Shown here piece after piece: positions 1 to 13,000 of a stretch of DNA of 64,000 nt. Each line of letters opens with the position of its first letter. Position 1 is the first letter of the stretch. The stretch covers positions 27,980,001-28,044,000 of the forward strand of contig CM075655.1 of assembly GCA_037953625.1 (NCBI GenBank). Reading direction: 5' to 3'. A program made the translations under genes and the position numbers. Source of the DNA: Crotalaria pallida (lineage: Eukaryota; Streptophyta; Magnoliopsida; Fabales; Fabaceae). Below the pieces are notes generated by a model. The model was not told the origin of the DNA, did not search any database, and saw only the letters and a list, made by a program, of their open reading frames with translations.

Positions 1-29
1 AATTGGACAAGATAATGGTAATGAAAACG

Positions 30-120
30 CGATGTATGTAGGCCTTCGATTTGGTGGAGACATACATCGTGATTGGTGTATGTATGTAGGCCTTCGATTT
101 GGTGGAGACATACATACACC
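30..120 (+). repeat. Two constant-core hairpin modules
   Basis: Module 1 (30-69) has arms CGATGTATGT and ACATACATCG around the core AGGCCTTCGATTTGGTGGAG. Module 2 (75-120) has 13-base arms GGTGTATGTATGT and ACATACATACACC around the same core. Both pairs of arms are perfect reverse complements. The same two modules recur in the 5' LTR at 21919-22009. Confidence 0.85.
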
Positions 121-380
121 GTAAAAATAAGTAAAAGGTAAGGGATTTAAAAAGGGATTTCTTTGGAAACGGGGAAAACAAATAAAAGGGAACCAAATGG
201 TGGAAAGGAACTAACTAAACAGGGAACCCACATGTATAAATTAATGGAATTGGAAAATATGGTATGCTTGCGATGAATTTGTATTTATGTGAATAAATTG
301 CTAATTGTGTTTGGCCTGGTTAGTTGTTATGTCTATCTAGAAACTGCTTTTCTATTTCATGTGCAATGCTCACTCCCTTA

Positions 381-453
381 CTATCTTTTAGGTACAGAGA
401 TTGAGTTAGCACAGCCCCCGGCCGAGCAGGAGTGCTCTCCCTCACAGGGAGAG
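381..453 (+). promoter_or_regulatory. Conserved LTR leader block: acceptor-like site, GGCCGAGCAGG, triloop hairpin
   Basis: A pyrimidine-rich tract ends in TTTTAG at 391 and is followed by GTACAGAG, which resembles a plant 3' splice site. GGCCGAGCAGG lies at 420-430. Four bases later an 8-bp stem (435-442 with 446-453, CTCTCCCT paired to AGGGAGAG) closes the triloop CAC. Equivalent blocks occur at 22601-22667 and, on the minus strand, at 62471-62535, with different stem bases. Splicing is inferred. Confidence 0.55.
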
Positions 454-871
454 TAGGGTTATTATGGGGATTAGGACTATATGTGACCTAAGCCTCCTTA
501 TTCTTTTGATGTATTTGTGATGTCCATATATTTTTGATGAGGCTTAGGATATTGTTTTTGGCATAGCTATTTTTGAGCATCATGCTAGTTGCACCTAGTA
601 CACATATTCCGCTTACACTCTGATAACTGACACTGGATGTTGTATTTTGTGCCCATGGGGCTTTTATCTGTTATGTGCATGTGGTGCAGCCCTAGTGGCT
701 GTTGATTTTATATATATGGATTATGTTATATAAAGGTTAAATTTTGGAAAGTCCAAAAAACAGACAAAACTCCGTCCGTTTGACGGGTGATTTTACTAAA
801 CTAAAAAGGAATTTTTAAGTACACATTTTTAATACTTGAGAATTAAGGGTAATATTTATTAGGGTGTTACA

Positions 872-3452
872 ACTATCATTAATGATTAACATCAAATCAT
901 TTTTCGAAAATCCATTTTACTTCTTATCATGAAAGAACCTTTACTTTTCCAAATGAAATCCAACCTTCGAATATACTTTAATAAACACTTCAAAATCCTT
1001 CTAAGAAAATCAAAAAAATACTTTAAAGAAAATATTTTTAGTTGTTGGTCCGTTCCGGATAGCCTCCAATTAAAACCCGAAAACATCGAAATACGTTACT
1101 TTTTCAATCTGACTTTTCTCTAAATCAAGTGTCATTGAGAGATCAACTTTAAATCAATCGAAAAAAAATTTAGAAGTGAAACACCAAGTAATTCCACGCT
1201 GGACAACAGTGAAACAATCTCAAAAATCACTCTTCCGAAAAATCCGAAAACACTGTAAAAGCGTACTTTAGTTTATTCAATATTTTGCAACAAAACAAAC
1301 ACTTAAACCATTCATTTTTCAAGCATAACACTATGAAATAAAATAGGGCAGCAGCTAGAGTTCCAGCATTTTCAAATATAAACCATTCCAAAAATCAATT
1401 GATTTTAAAAAGCTTTTCATGAAATCAAACACAACACCGTAACGAATAAATTAACTCATTTTCTTTCACTTCCTTTAACACACGCATAATCCAAAGCAAG
1501 GAAATGCATAATCAAACAATTTATCATGCATCTCATAAAACAATTAAATTAACGTGTATCACATAAGGCAACCATCCTAATTTTAGACATAAACCCTAAA
1601 CCGAAACACATCCGTAAACACTTTTCTTACAAATTTATCTACACATAACCTAAACACATATTTAAACAGTTACTCATTCAATTATCTCAAGGTAGCATAA
1701 CCATCTTACAATTCCAGCCAAGTCACAAAAGAATACACAAAAGCTCCTAATTATCAAAAGTACTCAAAGAGAGCATCGAGTTAATCATAGAAAAAACAAG
1801 GAAGTTAAAATTCGAAACCATATCAAATTAAAGAATTTGAACACCAAAATTTTCAGAATACAGAAACATACATCAAAGTTAAATATATAAAATTTTCAGG
1901 TTATTTGAACATTCCAAAATCAGTTTTCAATTCATATTTTGCACTGAAATCAAAACAGGTCTGTTGCTGACCTGAGGCTAAAACGCCACAATTAAAAATA
2001 TTAAACCAACTCTGAATTGCATGAAATTTTTTAAAAACCTTCCTCCCATATCAACGATTACTTTATAAAAATTTCAGATTATTTGGAGTTGTCTAGGTTA
2101 CATTTTTCTAATTAAATTTGTCACTAACTCTGAAAAATCTGAACTAATATGTTCACTGTTTTTCAATCGTAAAAAATACTAAACCAACTCCAAATCACCT
2201 CAAAATTTACATAGAGTCACAAGACATGTTCAGAAAGCTACCATAAAAATTTCGAACCATTTAGAGAAGTTTACATTCAATAACTCTGCTCACATTTTAC
2301 CTGAAAAACCTTCTCCAAAATCGTTTTCACAAAAATGATTCTTATAAAATTATCAATTCAATTCCAAAAATCTTATAGAAATTCAGAGGGCTTCTCATTA
2401 CTCTAATTCAAACAGTGATTAAGTTATAAAAAGCATTGAGCTCCTACAAACATCTTTGGTCCAAAGCTTTCGCAACTTGAAACACAAGTTTATTACGAAC
2501 CATTTTTAACAAACAAAATTCATTTAAGTTATCAAAACAATCCCAAACCCACTCAAAATTTCCAGAGCACATTTAAACAACATCAAGGACAACATATCAA
2601 GTTTCTAGAACAATCCAATGAGTGAAACCATGATTCACCAAAATCTCTTATAATCAAACAACATTTCTTAAAAATTTCAGCATCACACATACAAACTTAT
2701 TCCATATAAAATTCTAACCAAATAGTCTCTGTTCAGTTCCAATCATACTCCAAACAGTTACTAATCATGTAAACAATCTCAATTCACATCAAACAAAAAT
2801 AAGTTTCTTTGAAACACCTCCACACAGACCCCTTTGGTTCCTTTCTCAAAACACAAGCAAAACAATTTCCCGACTTAAAAATCAACTTAGTTACTAGAAC
2901 AACTCAAAGATTAAAATAAAAGTTCAAACATTTATCCTTCTCATGAACCATTCGGCCTAAACAATTAAAAATGAAGAAAAATATTTTCAACTCCAAAACT
3001 CATTATTTTTCAAGTAAACTTTCAATAAAAGTCCAAAACCATGTTACACATGCACTAAACAATTTATTTATCCTAACAAGTACATTTCATAGACATGCAT
3101 CAAAACAAAATCACTTCATCATATTTGTTTTAATATTAACCGAAAAACACATACGTGAAGAAAAGATAGACTTTGGTAATCATTTCATAAATTCATCATA
3201 CAACAAGGATCCATTGTCATAAATCAATTTTATTCCTCCTATTTCTACTCATGACCGAATTTAGCTTAAGAAAATCAATCAAAGATCATAAATCTTAAAA
3301 ACATAAATCAAACAAACTCATTTAAAGCTCTCATACACAAATTTATTTTTCATGAAAAAATCATTTGATCACATTTCCATACTTGGCCGAATATACATAC
3401 TCAAAAACAAGGGTACACACATTTTTTTAATCAAATAAACACATGTATATAT
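872..3452 (-). mobile_element. Left fragment of an old minus-strand long LTR (outer layer)
   Basis: This AT-rich stretch has no credible gene. Read on the minus strand it is clearly related to the solo LTR at 15590-19760: shared phrases include a CCTCAG...CCAGCAACAG-like block near 1960 and ATTTTATATA-A-GAACTTTG-type text near 1880. It continues across the nested insertions at 30647-32141, because TATAT occurs at 3448-3452 and again at 30647-30651. The LTR is cut at 872 by the element to its left, so its 3' end is outside the window. Short open frames inside (for example 2971-3222) have no recognisable protein content. Confidence 0.7.
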
Positions 3453-3458
3453 TGTAAC

Positions 3459-6400
3459 TGTAACGGCCCGATTTTCGAAAACTAAAAACAACTGACTTTT
3501 GTTTATTTGTATTGCCAAAAATGAGGCCATTTTTTTAAAACATTATTAGAGGGTTAAGGACCTGTTTGAAATGTTATGGATGTCCTTCAACCTTCTCTTT
3601 CGAAAACCGAGTTGTTACTTGGAACCAAACTCATTCACTTCGCTTTCCGAAAACATTTTATTACGAAACAGTTTAGTTCCACTTAAGCAACTCCATTCAT
3701 TTCCTCAAGAAACTTTAAACATATTTCATAAAAAGGGTGTTCATACATTACTTTAAAAGTCGGGCATGCTTCAAGATGATTCAAGTACAGTAACAGCTCA
3801 TCACTTTGGTAATCCTGGATACGATTTACAAATAACAACCTATTCTAATTCTATTACTAATTCCTTGCTCCTATCAAAGACGACCGGGTCCAGCTTCTTC
3901 TTTTTCTTGGTAGACGCTTTTGCACCGAAAGATGACTAGTTGGCTCACCTTGTGAAACTTAGATTGAGCTCCACTCCAAACAGCTTCACAGGGTTCTCCT
4001 CCTTTCTTTTCTGAGGTAGTGTTTCGGAATTATATCCTGCAAAGGATACGCTTCCTAGTCCCGAACTCGTTGACTCTCCGCTCAGTTGGTGTCCCGGGTC
4101 TGCGATTGTCAACTGAGCATGGCCTATCCATTCCCATCCGTAGCGTGTCGCTTTCCATCCGTTCCCGTCTCTAAGCCACGTAGAGATCTCCAAGTGATGA
4201 TCCATCTGCCCGTTGGAATACCAGCAACACCGATGCGCCAACGAACAGGAGAGAGTAAGCGTTCCGGACGCGTAGCGTCGACGGTGTGGAATTACGGTAG
4301 GTAATATAAGAGGACACACACACATAACACACACCACATACAAAACAACATACAACATAGCCAGTATACTGTTTCATTATTAATTTCTTGTTGGCTTTCC
4401 ACTTTTATTTCTCCTTCCCCCATGGGGCATAATTCCTTTTTGAATCTACTTCTCGTTCTCAACCTCATTCTCATTTTCAAAACTTCTCTATTCTCACTTT
4501 CTTATGTGCAAATCTTTTCCTCGTGATGTTTTATTGAATTATAACCATCGATGATCAGGGGAGTTAAATGATCATCGAGGTACGCGTTTCTTTCGTAGTT
4601 AGCACTCACGTTTCAAGCCTACATCTCCTCGGCCAACCAACCACCTAGTCGGAAGCAAACATGAGTACAGGACCTTTAGCGTGCGGGCTCGACAGCTGTC
4701 AACACAAATGGTCGCAGACCAGGAGGACTCAGCCTCAATTAATCATGGCACACTGCCTCGCAGTGGCAACAAGATGCCCCACTCCAGTCCCTCTCCACTG
4801 TTCCTGAATTGCCATAGGGGTGACAGCACTATTCTGGTCCCGGGTGCAGAACTTACCACGGTATTAGACCCAGTCCCCACCACGTTAGTGCACCACATGT
4901 GGAGTTCGTTCTGCCCAGAATAGTACTCAAGGAAACGTGACGTTTTACCGCCCGAGCCTACCCTAATGCATTCATCAACCCGAATATCCCTGATATCCGG
5001 GGTACCTTCCTCTCCACTACTTCGCACTCTCAAACCTCACCGCGTTCGCTGTTAATGTCTTTTAGAAGTCTTTTATCTTTTTCGATTAGCCTATCGGTCG
5101 GCTCACCCTTCGTGCATCCCTTCAGTGAGTCCCGACCACTATCTTTGCATTTTCAAATCACACATAGCTCAGAGCTGGGAGTTCCTCAATTGAATCATCT
5201 TTTCATTTCTCAACGTAACCACACTCACATTGTTTCCTCCAAATCTTTCTTTTTACCATCCTTCCTCACAATCTCAATTTCACAACTTTTCCCAAAAACA
5301 TCATTTCCAAAGATTCTCACAAAAATCATTTCTCACCAAAAATACTATTTTAAATAAACCTTCTTCAAATCTCGTTCCAAAGAGACTTTCTCAAAAATAT
5401 TGCTTCACAAACTTCTTCAAAATTTCCATTTCAAAAACCTTTCCAAAAACTCCAGTTGACAAATCCTTTTTTTTTTTTCAAAATTATTTTCACAACTCAA
5501 ATTTCTTTTTCAAAACTCTTTTCAAACACCTTTGTGCTGAGCGCTAATGGAGGAGCAAGCCCAGCTCAACACTAGCTCCCAGACTAAAACATGGAACAGA
5601 GGAGCTCAGCTCAACTCAGTTCACTCCTCATCTCAACAATTCACATCACTCTCCCCAGCTCTGGCTCGTTCTCATTATTACTTTACTTTCAATACCATTT
5701 TCCCGTCAGCACATATCTCTCTTTCTACTCAATCTCTTATCTTTTCCCAACTTCCTTTCCTTATTATACCATCACTTACCCATTTTCATTTTCCTTTCTT
5801 ATTAAGGACATAATCATGTCCACCCGCCATTCATCATACATTAGGCATCGAAATAAATAAATAACAAAGCATATTATCACACACCACGTCACACAATAAT
5901 ATTGTGGTCTTTGTCACCTTCATATAAGCGGCCACACAAGGCAAACAATTGCCACTTATACTACTGACTCCAACCACTTTGTTCCGATCTTTGAGATGAT
6001 ACGGAACGTCCTAATAAATCACCTAGCTACCACTATGTCTTAGGGAAGGCTTCTCTCTCACCTGATGTCCAGCGATTAATCGTGCACAATCGTCTCTGCT
6101 CTTGGTTGCTGCCACTGCCTTAGTCCCTCTTCTGTAACATTCCTCGGTTTAATTAAAACTCGTTTTCTCAAAATCACTCAAACTTTTCTTAACTCTTAAA
6201 TACTTTAAAACCACTTTGAAAACATCATTTAAAACATTTTAAATTGATGGGTTAGGTTGCTGGTCCGTCTGGGACAGCACCTCAACCGCATTTGAAAACA
6301 CCGAAAATTCACCGATTTTTAATTCCGGGTTTTGCTAAAATCCATTACTTTATAAAAGCCAAATCTTGAGTCTTATAACTCAATCTTAGAAATCAGGAAG

Positions 6401-8994
6401 GCAATTTTAAATACACTTGGACAGCAAGGGAAAACGTTTTATAAAAACCAATTTAGTAAAATCCGAAAATATTGTAAAACCCTTTGTTTCAAGTTAATTC
6501 TTTAAAAACTCAAGTTCTTATTAGAAAACAGGTCACAAGCACAATCTTCACAAACTTAAATAAATTAAATCAAATCAAATGCACAACTAAGCATACATAC
6601 GGTCACAACACATTTTAATCACATAACAAATTCAAAACAATTTACTTAAGTATTCTTTAACACATGAATCGAATACATGCACACCCACATAATCATTCAA
6701 GTACTAAAATTCTTTCTTAAACCTAATTAACTTAGCTTTATCTCACAAAACATATGCAGGATCCCTAGGTTGCCTTATGGGAAAGAATTCTAACCTAATT
6801 AACATGTATAAACCGAAACCATACACACAGCAAAGCAAGATTCATGCAATCATCAAACACACACAAAACTTCATGCAATTATTCTATTCTTTTTACTAAT
6901 AAAACCGAAAGCTTAAATTTTGAAAAACAATCAATCCTTAATTTATTTTTCTTGACTCCCACCGAATCAAAACTTATGCAAGAACATAGGACATATATCA
7001 AATGCTCATAAAATAAGAGCATGGGTCTTAAATCTAGACATGACCGAATGTATCATGCATAAGGTCAACACATAGTCATGCAAAGAAAAATTGTTTTAAA
7101 GCTTATTCTTCTAATTTCTTTCTAAAACCGAGGCATGCACAAAGGAACACATAGTCTTTCCACTTAAATTAAATCAAGGATCACATAAGAACATATAACA
7201 CAAGTCAAATTAGAAAAATCATTTTGTCCTCCCTAATTTCCTTTCAAGGCCGAGGCATGCAACAAAGAAAACATATCCATTTCATTTACAATTGACATGC
7301 AAGATCAAGTCTAATGTTTTTCTAACAAAACATGTAAAATCATAGATGCAAACATAACTCCAAGACAAACTATTCTAGATGGAGAAAGAGACTAAAACCG
7401 TGACACACTTTGAGAAAACAAGAGAACTTTTATTCACAAATCCTTTACATGGCTCACGGTCAAAATCAAAATCAAAGACCAAGACATGAATCAAGGCTTT
7501 CTTAGGATTAAACCAAAATTGCACATTCAAGGTTCAAGATCATGAATCAACATGCAAGACCAAAAATTACAAATATGTTTAGGTCAAACATAGTTTTAAC
7601 AAATAAACATATAAACACCTTTTGATCTACGGTTTTAAGCATTAAAATCCAGCATGCAAGAAGATCTTACTCTAGATTCACAAAGATCATACATAAAACA
7701 TTAAATCAAAGAGTTTTAACTTGAGAACATCAGGATAAAAATTACAACCAAATCATAGAGTCCATGGTTTAGCTTATTACAAATTTATTTAAGTCTAGAA
7801 AAATCAAGATCAAAGCAAAAAATATTACATGCAAGATTAGATCAAACCGAAAAATAAACATGCAAAGGAAGAAAATAAAATTACAAAATTAAGAACTAAT
7901 GCTAAGGCTTCTAGATCTTCGGCTATACCAAGAAGAATGGCTTCTAAACACTTGATCTTCAAAAACTCCCAAGTTTAATGGCTTGATCTCCTTCTTCCTA
8001 CTCACGGCCTCTTCTTCTTCTTTCTCCTTTCTCTCTATTTTTCTTATTCTTTTGTCTAAGAGTTTGATGGGCTCTTAGACTTAGTATTTAGTGTTGGTGT
8101 TTGGACGGAAGAGTGAAAAAATGAAGAGTGAAATAGGTGAGAGAAGTTAAGGCCAAGGCTTATAATCAACTCATGGCTTCCTCTTTTACCCTTGGTTGGT
8201 TCGGTTATGAGTCAAAGAGGAAGGGGCAATTTCGGCTTCCCATAAAATTGCATGGGTGAAGTTTATCAACACTAGAGGAGAAAACATAGGGACTTACGGC
8301 CTAGGGTTTCATTTTAGGGGGTTGACTTCTTGGTTCTCCATTGATCTAGTTAGGGTTTAGTTCCCTTAGTTAGGGACTGGGTTATGAATTTAGTTGGGAT
8401 TTGGTCACTTGGTTGCAACTTAGTTACTTGGTCTCCACTCCTAGGAATCCTTAGGTTGCTTACTCACTCACTCCCACACGTGGCACACACATTTACTCAC
8501 ACCTTCACTTACTCATGCACAAACACACTCACTTGCACGACACATACACACAATCATGTACTCACATATTTATACTAACACATACATACATCCTTCTAAC
8601 ACATACATTCATGCATGCTTCATCTCATTCATTTACAAACTAAATTTTAGGCACTCATGCATGTAGAAACCGCACACACATATACATGCATCCATAAAAA
8701 TAAACTATTCATGTAGGAACACCAAATATCAAGCACATATAGGAAATAAGTCCTTCATGCACCAACTTATAACATCGAAACATCAACATACACATACGGA
8801 AAAATCAATTGTTATTCTAAAATAAATTTCAAAACTCGTAACCTTACTTCATAAAAATAATCTAAAAAAATAATTTACTATTTACAATATGAATTTAAAA
8901 ACCCATTTAAGAAAACACTTTTTCAAAAGTCCTTTTCTTAAAAATAATTCCTTTTTGAAATCAAACCAATTCGAGGATTTTGAGGGATGTTACA
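3459..8994 (-). repeat. 3' LTR of the non-coding long-LTR element
   Basis: The repeat is 5536 bp and is bounded by TGTAAC and TGTTACA in either reading direction. A minus-strand TATA-like ATTATAAG lies near 8160 and a polypyrimidine (plus-strand) leader near 8000-8050. Hairpins at 4548-4578 and 4751-4765 correspond in position to differently sequenced hairpins in the solo LTR. Small open frames inside (for example near 3945-4358 and 5055-5860) are low-complexity and are not treated as genes. Confidence 0.92.
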
Positions 8995-10050
8995 TTCTCC
9001 CCAACTTAAGAATTTCTCGTCCCCGAGAAATACATTGTAGATTGGGCAGCAAGGCAACAGCATTCTCGTGTCGCTCTGATGTTCCTCTTCAATCGCTTCC
9101 AGGTGGAGAAATTCCACTCGTACCGTTACTCGTGTGTCGAGTCGGGTTAAGTCTAATTGGACTATCCGAAGAAGAAACCGCTCCCTTAGTTGATGGTCAT
9201 CACAGAAGTCCAACCATAGGTACGGACTTAGGGGAAAATCAAACAAACAAATATTCACACATCTCCAAAAGCAAGGATTTCACCTAAAAAAATCCCTAAT
9301 CATTCACTAATCTTTACAACTCAGGTTCCTACTTACCTCACCATAATCACTCCTTTGTCCAATTCTCCTTCTAGCTCTAAGGTTTCTGTCTATCATTCTC
9401 CTGACTTAAAGAGATCCTATTACAGTCTAGGCTCACCTACTTCCTTAAACAATCTCACTTTTCTTCTTGTGACTCCCCAACTTTGATTCAACTTATAACT
9501 ATCCTACAGTGATCTCACAGCCTCTCTTAACTTAAACTGCCTCTCCTACCTTAATCACTTAAACCCAAATTATTTGGGTTTGTAAGGTACTTCCAACTCC
9601 GCAATTCGAGCTAGTGAGTCTTTAAAGAGAATTATTAGGGCCACAGGGGAATAGGATTTCAGGAAGGAAAAGGGTTCGAATCTTAACAACAAGAACGTTT
9701 TGTTGAAGCAATTCAACAAATACAAGAAGTAAGAGATGGCAGTCTATATGCTCAAAGGTAATATAAAAGCATGCTAAGGCTAAACAAATCTAAGCCTGAC
9801 AATCACTAATGAAACATTCGGGGTATAGGGTCTTAATTGCAGAATCTATTCATGGTCTACTCTCATAGAGTCAAAAGGTCTCTTAAACTAATACTGTCGA
9901 GGCTAAACTACAGACTAGTCTCATGTCCTAAGAGACAAAACCTTGTCCTCCTATTCCTACTCAAACACTAGCAAATACAGAGTCGCACAAACAAAGCATG
10001 AAGTCCATGCTTAAGGCTACTAAGGATTACCATAAGCTCTGATACCATTC
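8995..10050 (-). other. Interior of the long-LTR element (PPT, pol-end remnant, iMet PBS)
   Basis: Read on the minus strand it starts with the primer site TGGTATCAGAGC (10036-10047), three bases from the LTR, and ends with a polypurine tract at 8995-9010. Just before that tract, at 9011-9031, is a form of the conserved TTCGGGGACGA-like sequence that normally closes pol in Ty3/gypsy chromoviruses; this remnant hints at its ancestry. Nothing else in it looks coding. The open frames at 8889-9287 and 8938-9258 straddle the LTR border and are chance. Confidence 0.85.
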
Positions 10051-13000
10051 TGTAACAGCCTGATTTTCGAAAACTAAAAACAACTGAATTTTGTTTATTT
10101 GTATTGCCAAAAATGAGGCCATTTTTTTTAAAACATTGTTAGAGGGTTAAGGACCTGTTTGAAATGTTTTGGATGTCCTTCAACCTTCTCTTTCGAAAAC
10201 CGAGTTGTTACTTGGAACCAAACTCATTCACTTCGCTTTCCGAAAACATTTTATTACGAAACAGTTTAGTTCCACTTAAGCAACTCCATTCATTTCCTCA
10301 AGAAACTTTAAACATATTTCATAAAAAGGGTGTTCATACATTACTTTAAAAGTCGGGCATGCTTCAAGATGATTCAAGTACAGTAACAGCTCATCACTTT
10401 GGTAATCCTGGATACGATTTACAAATAACAACCTATTCTAATTCTATTACTAATTCCTTGCTCCTATCAAAGACGACCGGGTCCAGCTTCTTCTTTTTCT
10501 TGGTAGACGCTTTTGCACCGAAAGATGACTAGTTGGCTCACCTTGTGAAACTTAGATTGAGCTCCACTCCAAACAGCTTCACAGGGTTCTCCTCCTTTCT
10601 TTTCTGAGGTAGTGTTTCGGAATTATATCCTGCAAAGGATACGCTTCCTAGTCCCGAACTCGTTGACTCTCCGCTCAGTTGGTGTCCCGGGTCTGCGATT
10701 GTCAACTGAGCATGGCCTATCCATTCCCATCCGTAGCGTGTCGCTTTCCATCCGTTCCCGTCTCTAAGCCACGTAGAGATCTCCAAGTGATGATCCATCT
10801 GCCCGTTGGAATACCAGCAACACCGATGCGCCAACGAACAGGAGAGAGTAAGCGTTCCGGACGCGTAGCGTCGACAGTGTGGAATTACGGTAGGTAATAT
10901 AATAGGACACACACACATAACACACACCACATACAAAACAACATACAACATAGCCAGTATACTGTTTCATTATTAATTTCTTGTTGGCTTTCCACTTTTA
11001 TTTCTCCTTCCCCCATGGGGCATAATTCCTTTTTGAATCTACTTCTCGTTCTCAACCTCATTCTCATTTTCCACACTTCTCTATTCTCACTTTCTTATGT
11101 ACAAATCTTTTCCTCGTGATGTTTTATTGAATTATAACCATCGATGATCAGGGGAGTTAAAGGATCATCGAGGTACGCGTTTCTTTCGTAGTTAGCACTC
11201 ACGTTTCAAGCCTACATCTCCTCGGCCAACCAACCACCTAGTCGGAAGCAAACAGGAGTACAGGACCTTTACCGTGCGGGCTCGACAGCTGTCAACACAA
11301 ATGGTCCCAGACCAGGAGGACTCAGCCTCAATTAATCATGGCACACTGCCTCGCAGTGGCAACAAGATGCCCCACTCTAGTCCCTCTCCACTGTTCCTGA
11401 ATTGCCATAGGGGTGACAACACTATTCTGGTCCCGGGTGCAGAACTTACCACGGTATTAGACCCAGTCCCCACCACGTTAGTGCACCACATGTGGAGTTC
11501 GTTCTGCCCAGAATAGTACTCAAGGCAACGTGACGTTTTACCGCCCGAGCCTACCCTAATGCATTCATCAACCCGAATATCCCTGATATCCAGGGTACCT
11601 TCCTCTCCACTACTTCGCACTCTCAAACCTCACCGCGTTCGCTGTTAATGTCTTTTAGAAGTCTTTTATCTTTTTCGATTAGCCTATCGGTCGGCTCACC
11701 CTTCGTGCATCCCTTCAGTGAGTCCCGACCACTATCTTTACATTTTCAAATCACACATAGCTCAGAGCTGGGAGTTCCTCAATTGAATCATCTTTTCATT
11801 TCTCAACGTAACCACACTCACATTGTTTCCTCCAAATCTTTCTTTTTACCATCCTTCCTCACAATCTCAATTTCACAAATTTTCCCAAAAACATCATTTC
11901 CAAAGATTCTCACAAAAATCATTTCTTACCAAAAATACTATTTTAAATAAACCTTCTTCAAATCTCGTTCCAAAGAGACTTTCTCAAAAATATTGCTTCA
12001 CAAACTTCTTCAAAATCTCCATTTCAAAAACCTTTCCAAAAATTCCAGTTTACAAATCCTTTTTTTTTTCAAAATTATTTTCACAACTCAAATTTCTTTT
12101 TCAAAACTCTTTTCAAACACCTTTGTGCTGAGCGCTAGTGGAGGAGCAAGCCCAGCTCAACACTAGCTCCCAGACTAAAACATGGAACAGAGGAGCTCAG
12201 CTCAACTCAGTTCACTCCTCATCTCAACAATTCACATCACTCTCCCCAGCTCTGGCTCGTTCTCATTATTACTTTACTTTCAATTCCATTTTCCCGTCAG
12301 CACATATCTCTCTTTCTACTCAATCTCTTATCTTTTCCCTACTTCCTTTCCTTATTATACCATCACTTACCCATTTTCATTTTCCTTTCTTATTAAGGAC
12401 ATAATCATGTCCACCCGCCATTCATCATACATTAGGCATCGAAATAAATAAATAACAAAGCATATTATCACACACCACGTCACACAATAATATTGTGGTC
12501 TTTGTCACCTTCATATAAGCGGCCACACAAGGCAAACAATTGCCACTTATACTACTGACTCCAACCACTTTGTTCCGATCTTTGAGATGATACGGAATGT
12601 CCTAATAAATCACCTAGCTACCACTATGTCTTAGGGAAGGCTTCTCTCTCACCTGATGTCCAGCGATTAATCGTGCACAGTCGTCTCTGCTGTTGGTTGC
12701 TGCCACTGCCTTAGTCCCTCTTCTGTAACATTCCTCGGTTTAATTAAAACTCGTTTTCTCAAAATCACTCAAACTTTTCTTAACTCTTAAATACTTTAAA
12801 ACCACTTTGAAAACATCATTTAAAACATTTTAAATTGATGGGTTAGGTTGCTGGTCCGTCTGGGACAGCACCTCAACCGCATTTGAAAACACCGAAAATT
12901 CACCGGTTTTTAAATCCGGGTTTTGCTAAAATCCATTACTTTATAAAAGCCAAATCTTGAGTCTTATAACTCAATCTTAGAAATCAGGAAGGCAATTTTA

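Larger units (their letters stand above)
1..871 (+). mobile_element. 3' portion of an LTR (same superfamily as the 19761-29025 element)
   Basis: The segment ends in GGGTGTTACA, the usual ...TGTTACA end of these LTRs, and its beginning lies outside the window. It shares three landmarks with the LTRs at 19761-22974 and 62151-64000: the 20-base hairpin core AGGCCTTCGATTTGGTGGAG (also in the 19761 LTR), a TTTTAG|GTACAGAG acceptor-like site, and GGCCGAGCAGG followed by a hairpin. The sequence after the array differs from the 19761 family, so it is a related but distinct subfamily. The bases following it, ACTAT (872-876), would be its target duplication if the element is intact to the left. Whether this is a solo LTR or the 3' LTR of a full element cannot be decided here. 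Confidence 0.8.

Noticed and set aside
3945..4358. 137-codon minus-strand open frame, repeated at 10538-10951
   Set aside because: The frame persists only because the LTRs are recent copies; composition is unremarkable and no domain is visible. It could at most be a small LTR-encoded peptide.
8889..9287. Open frames across the LTR/interior border
   Set aside because: They overlap the polypurine tract and pol-end remnant and show no protein family.
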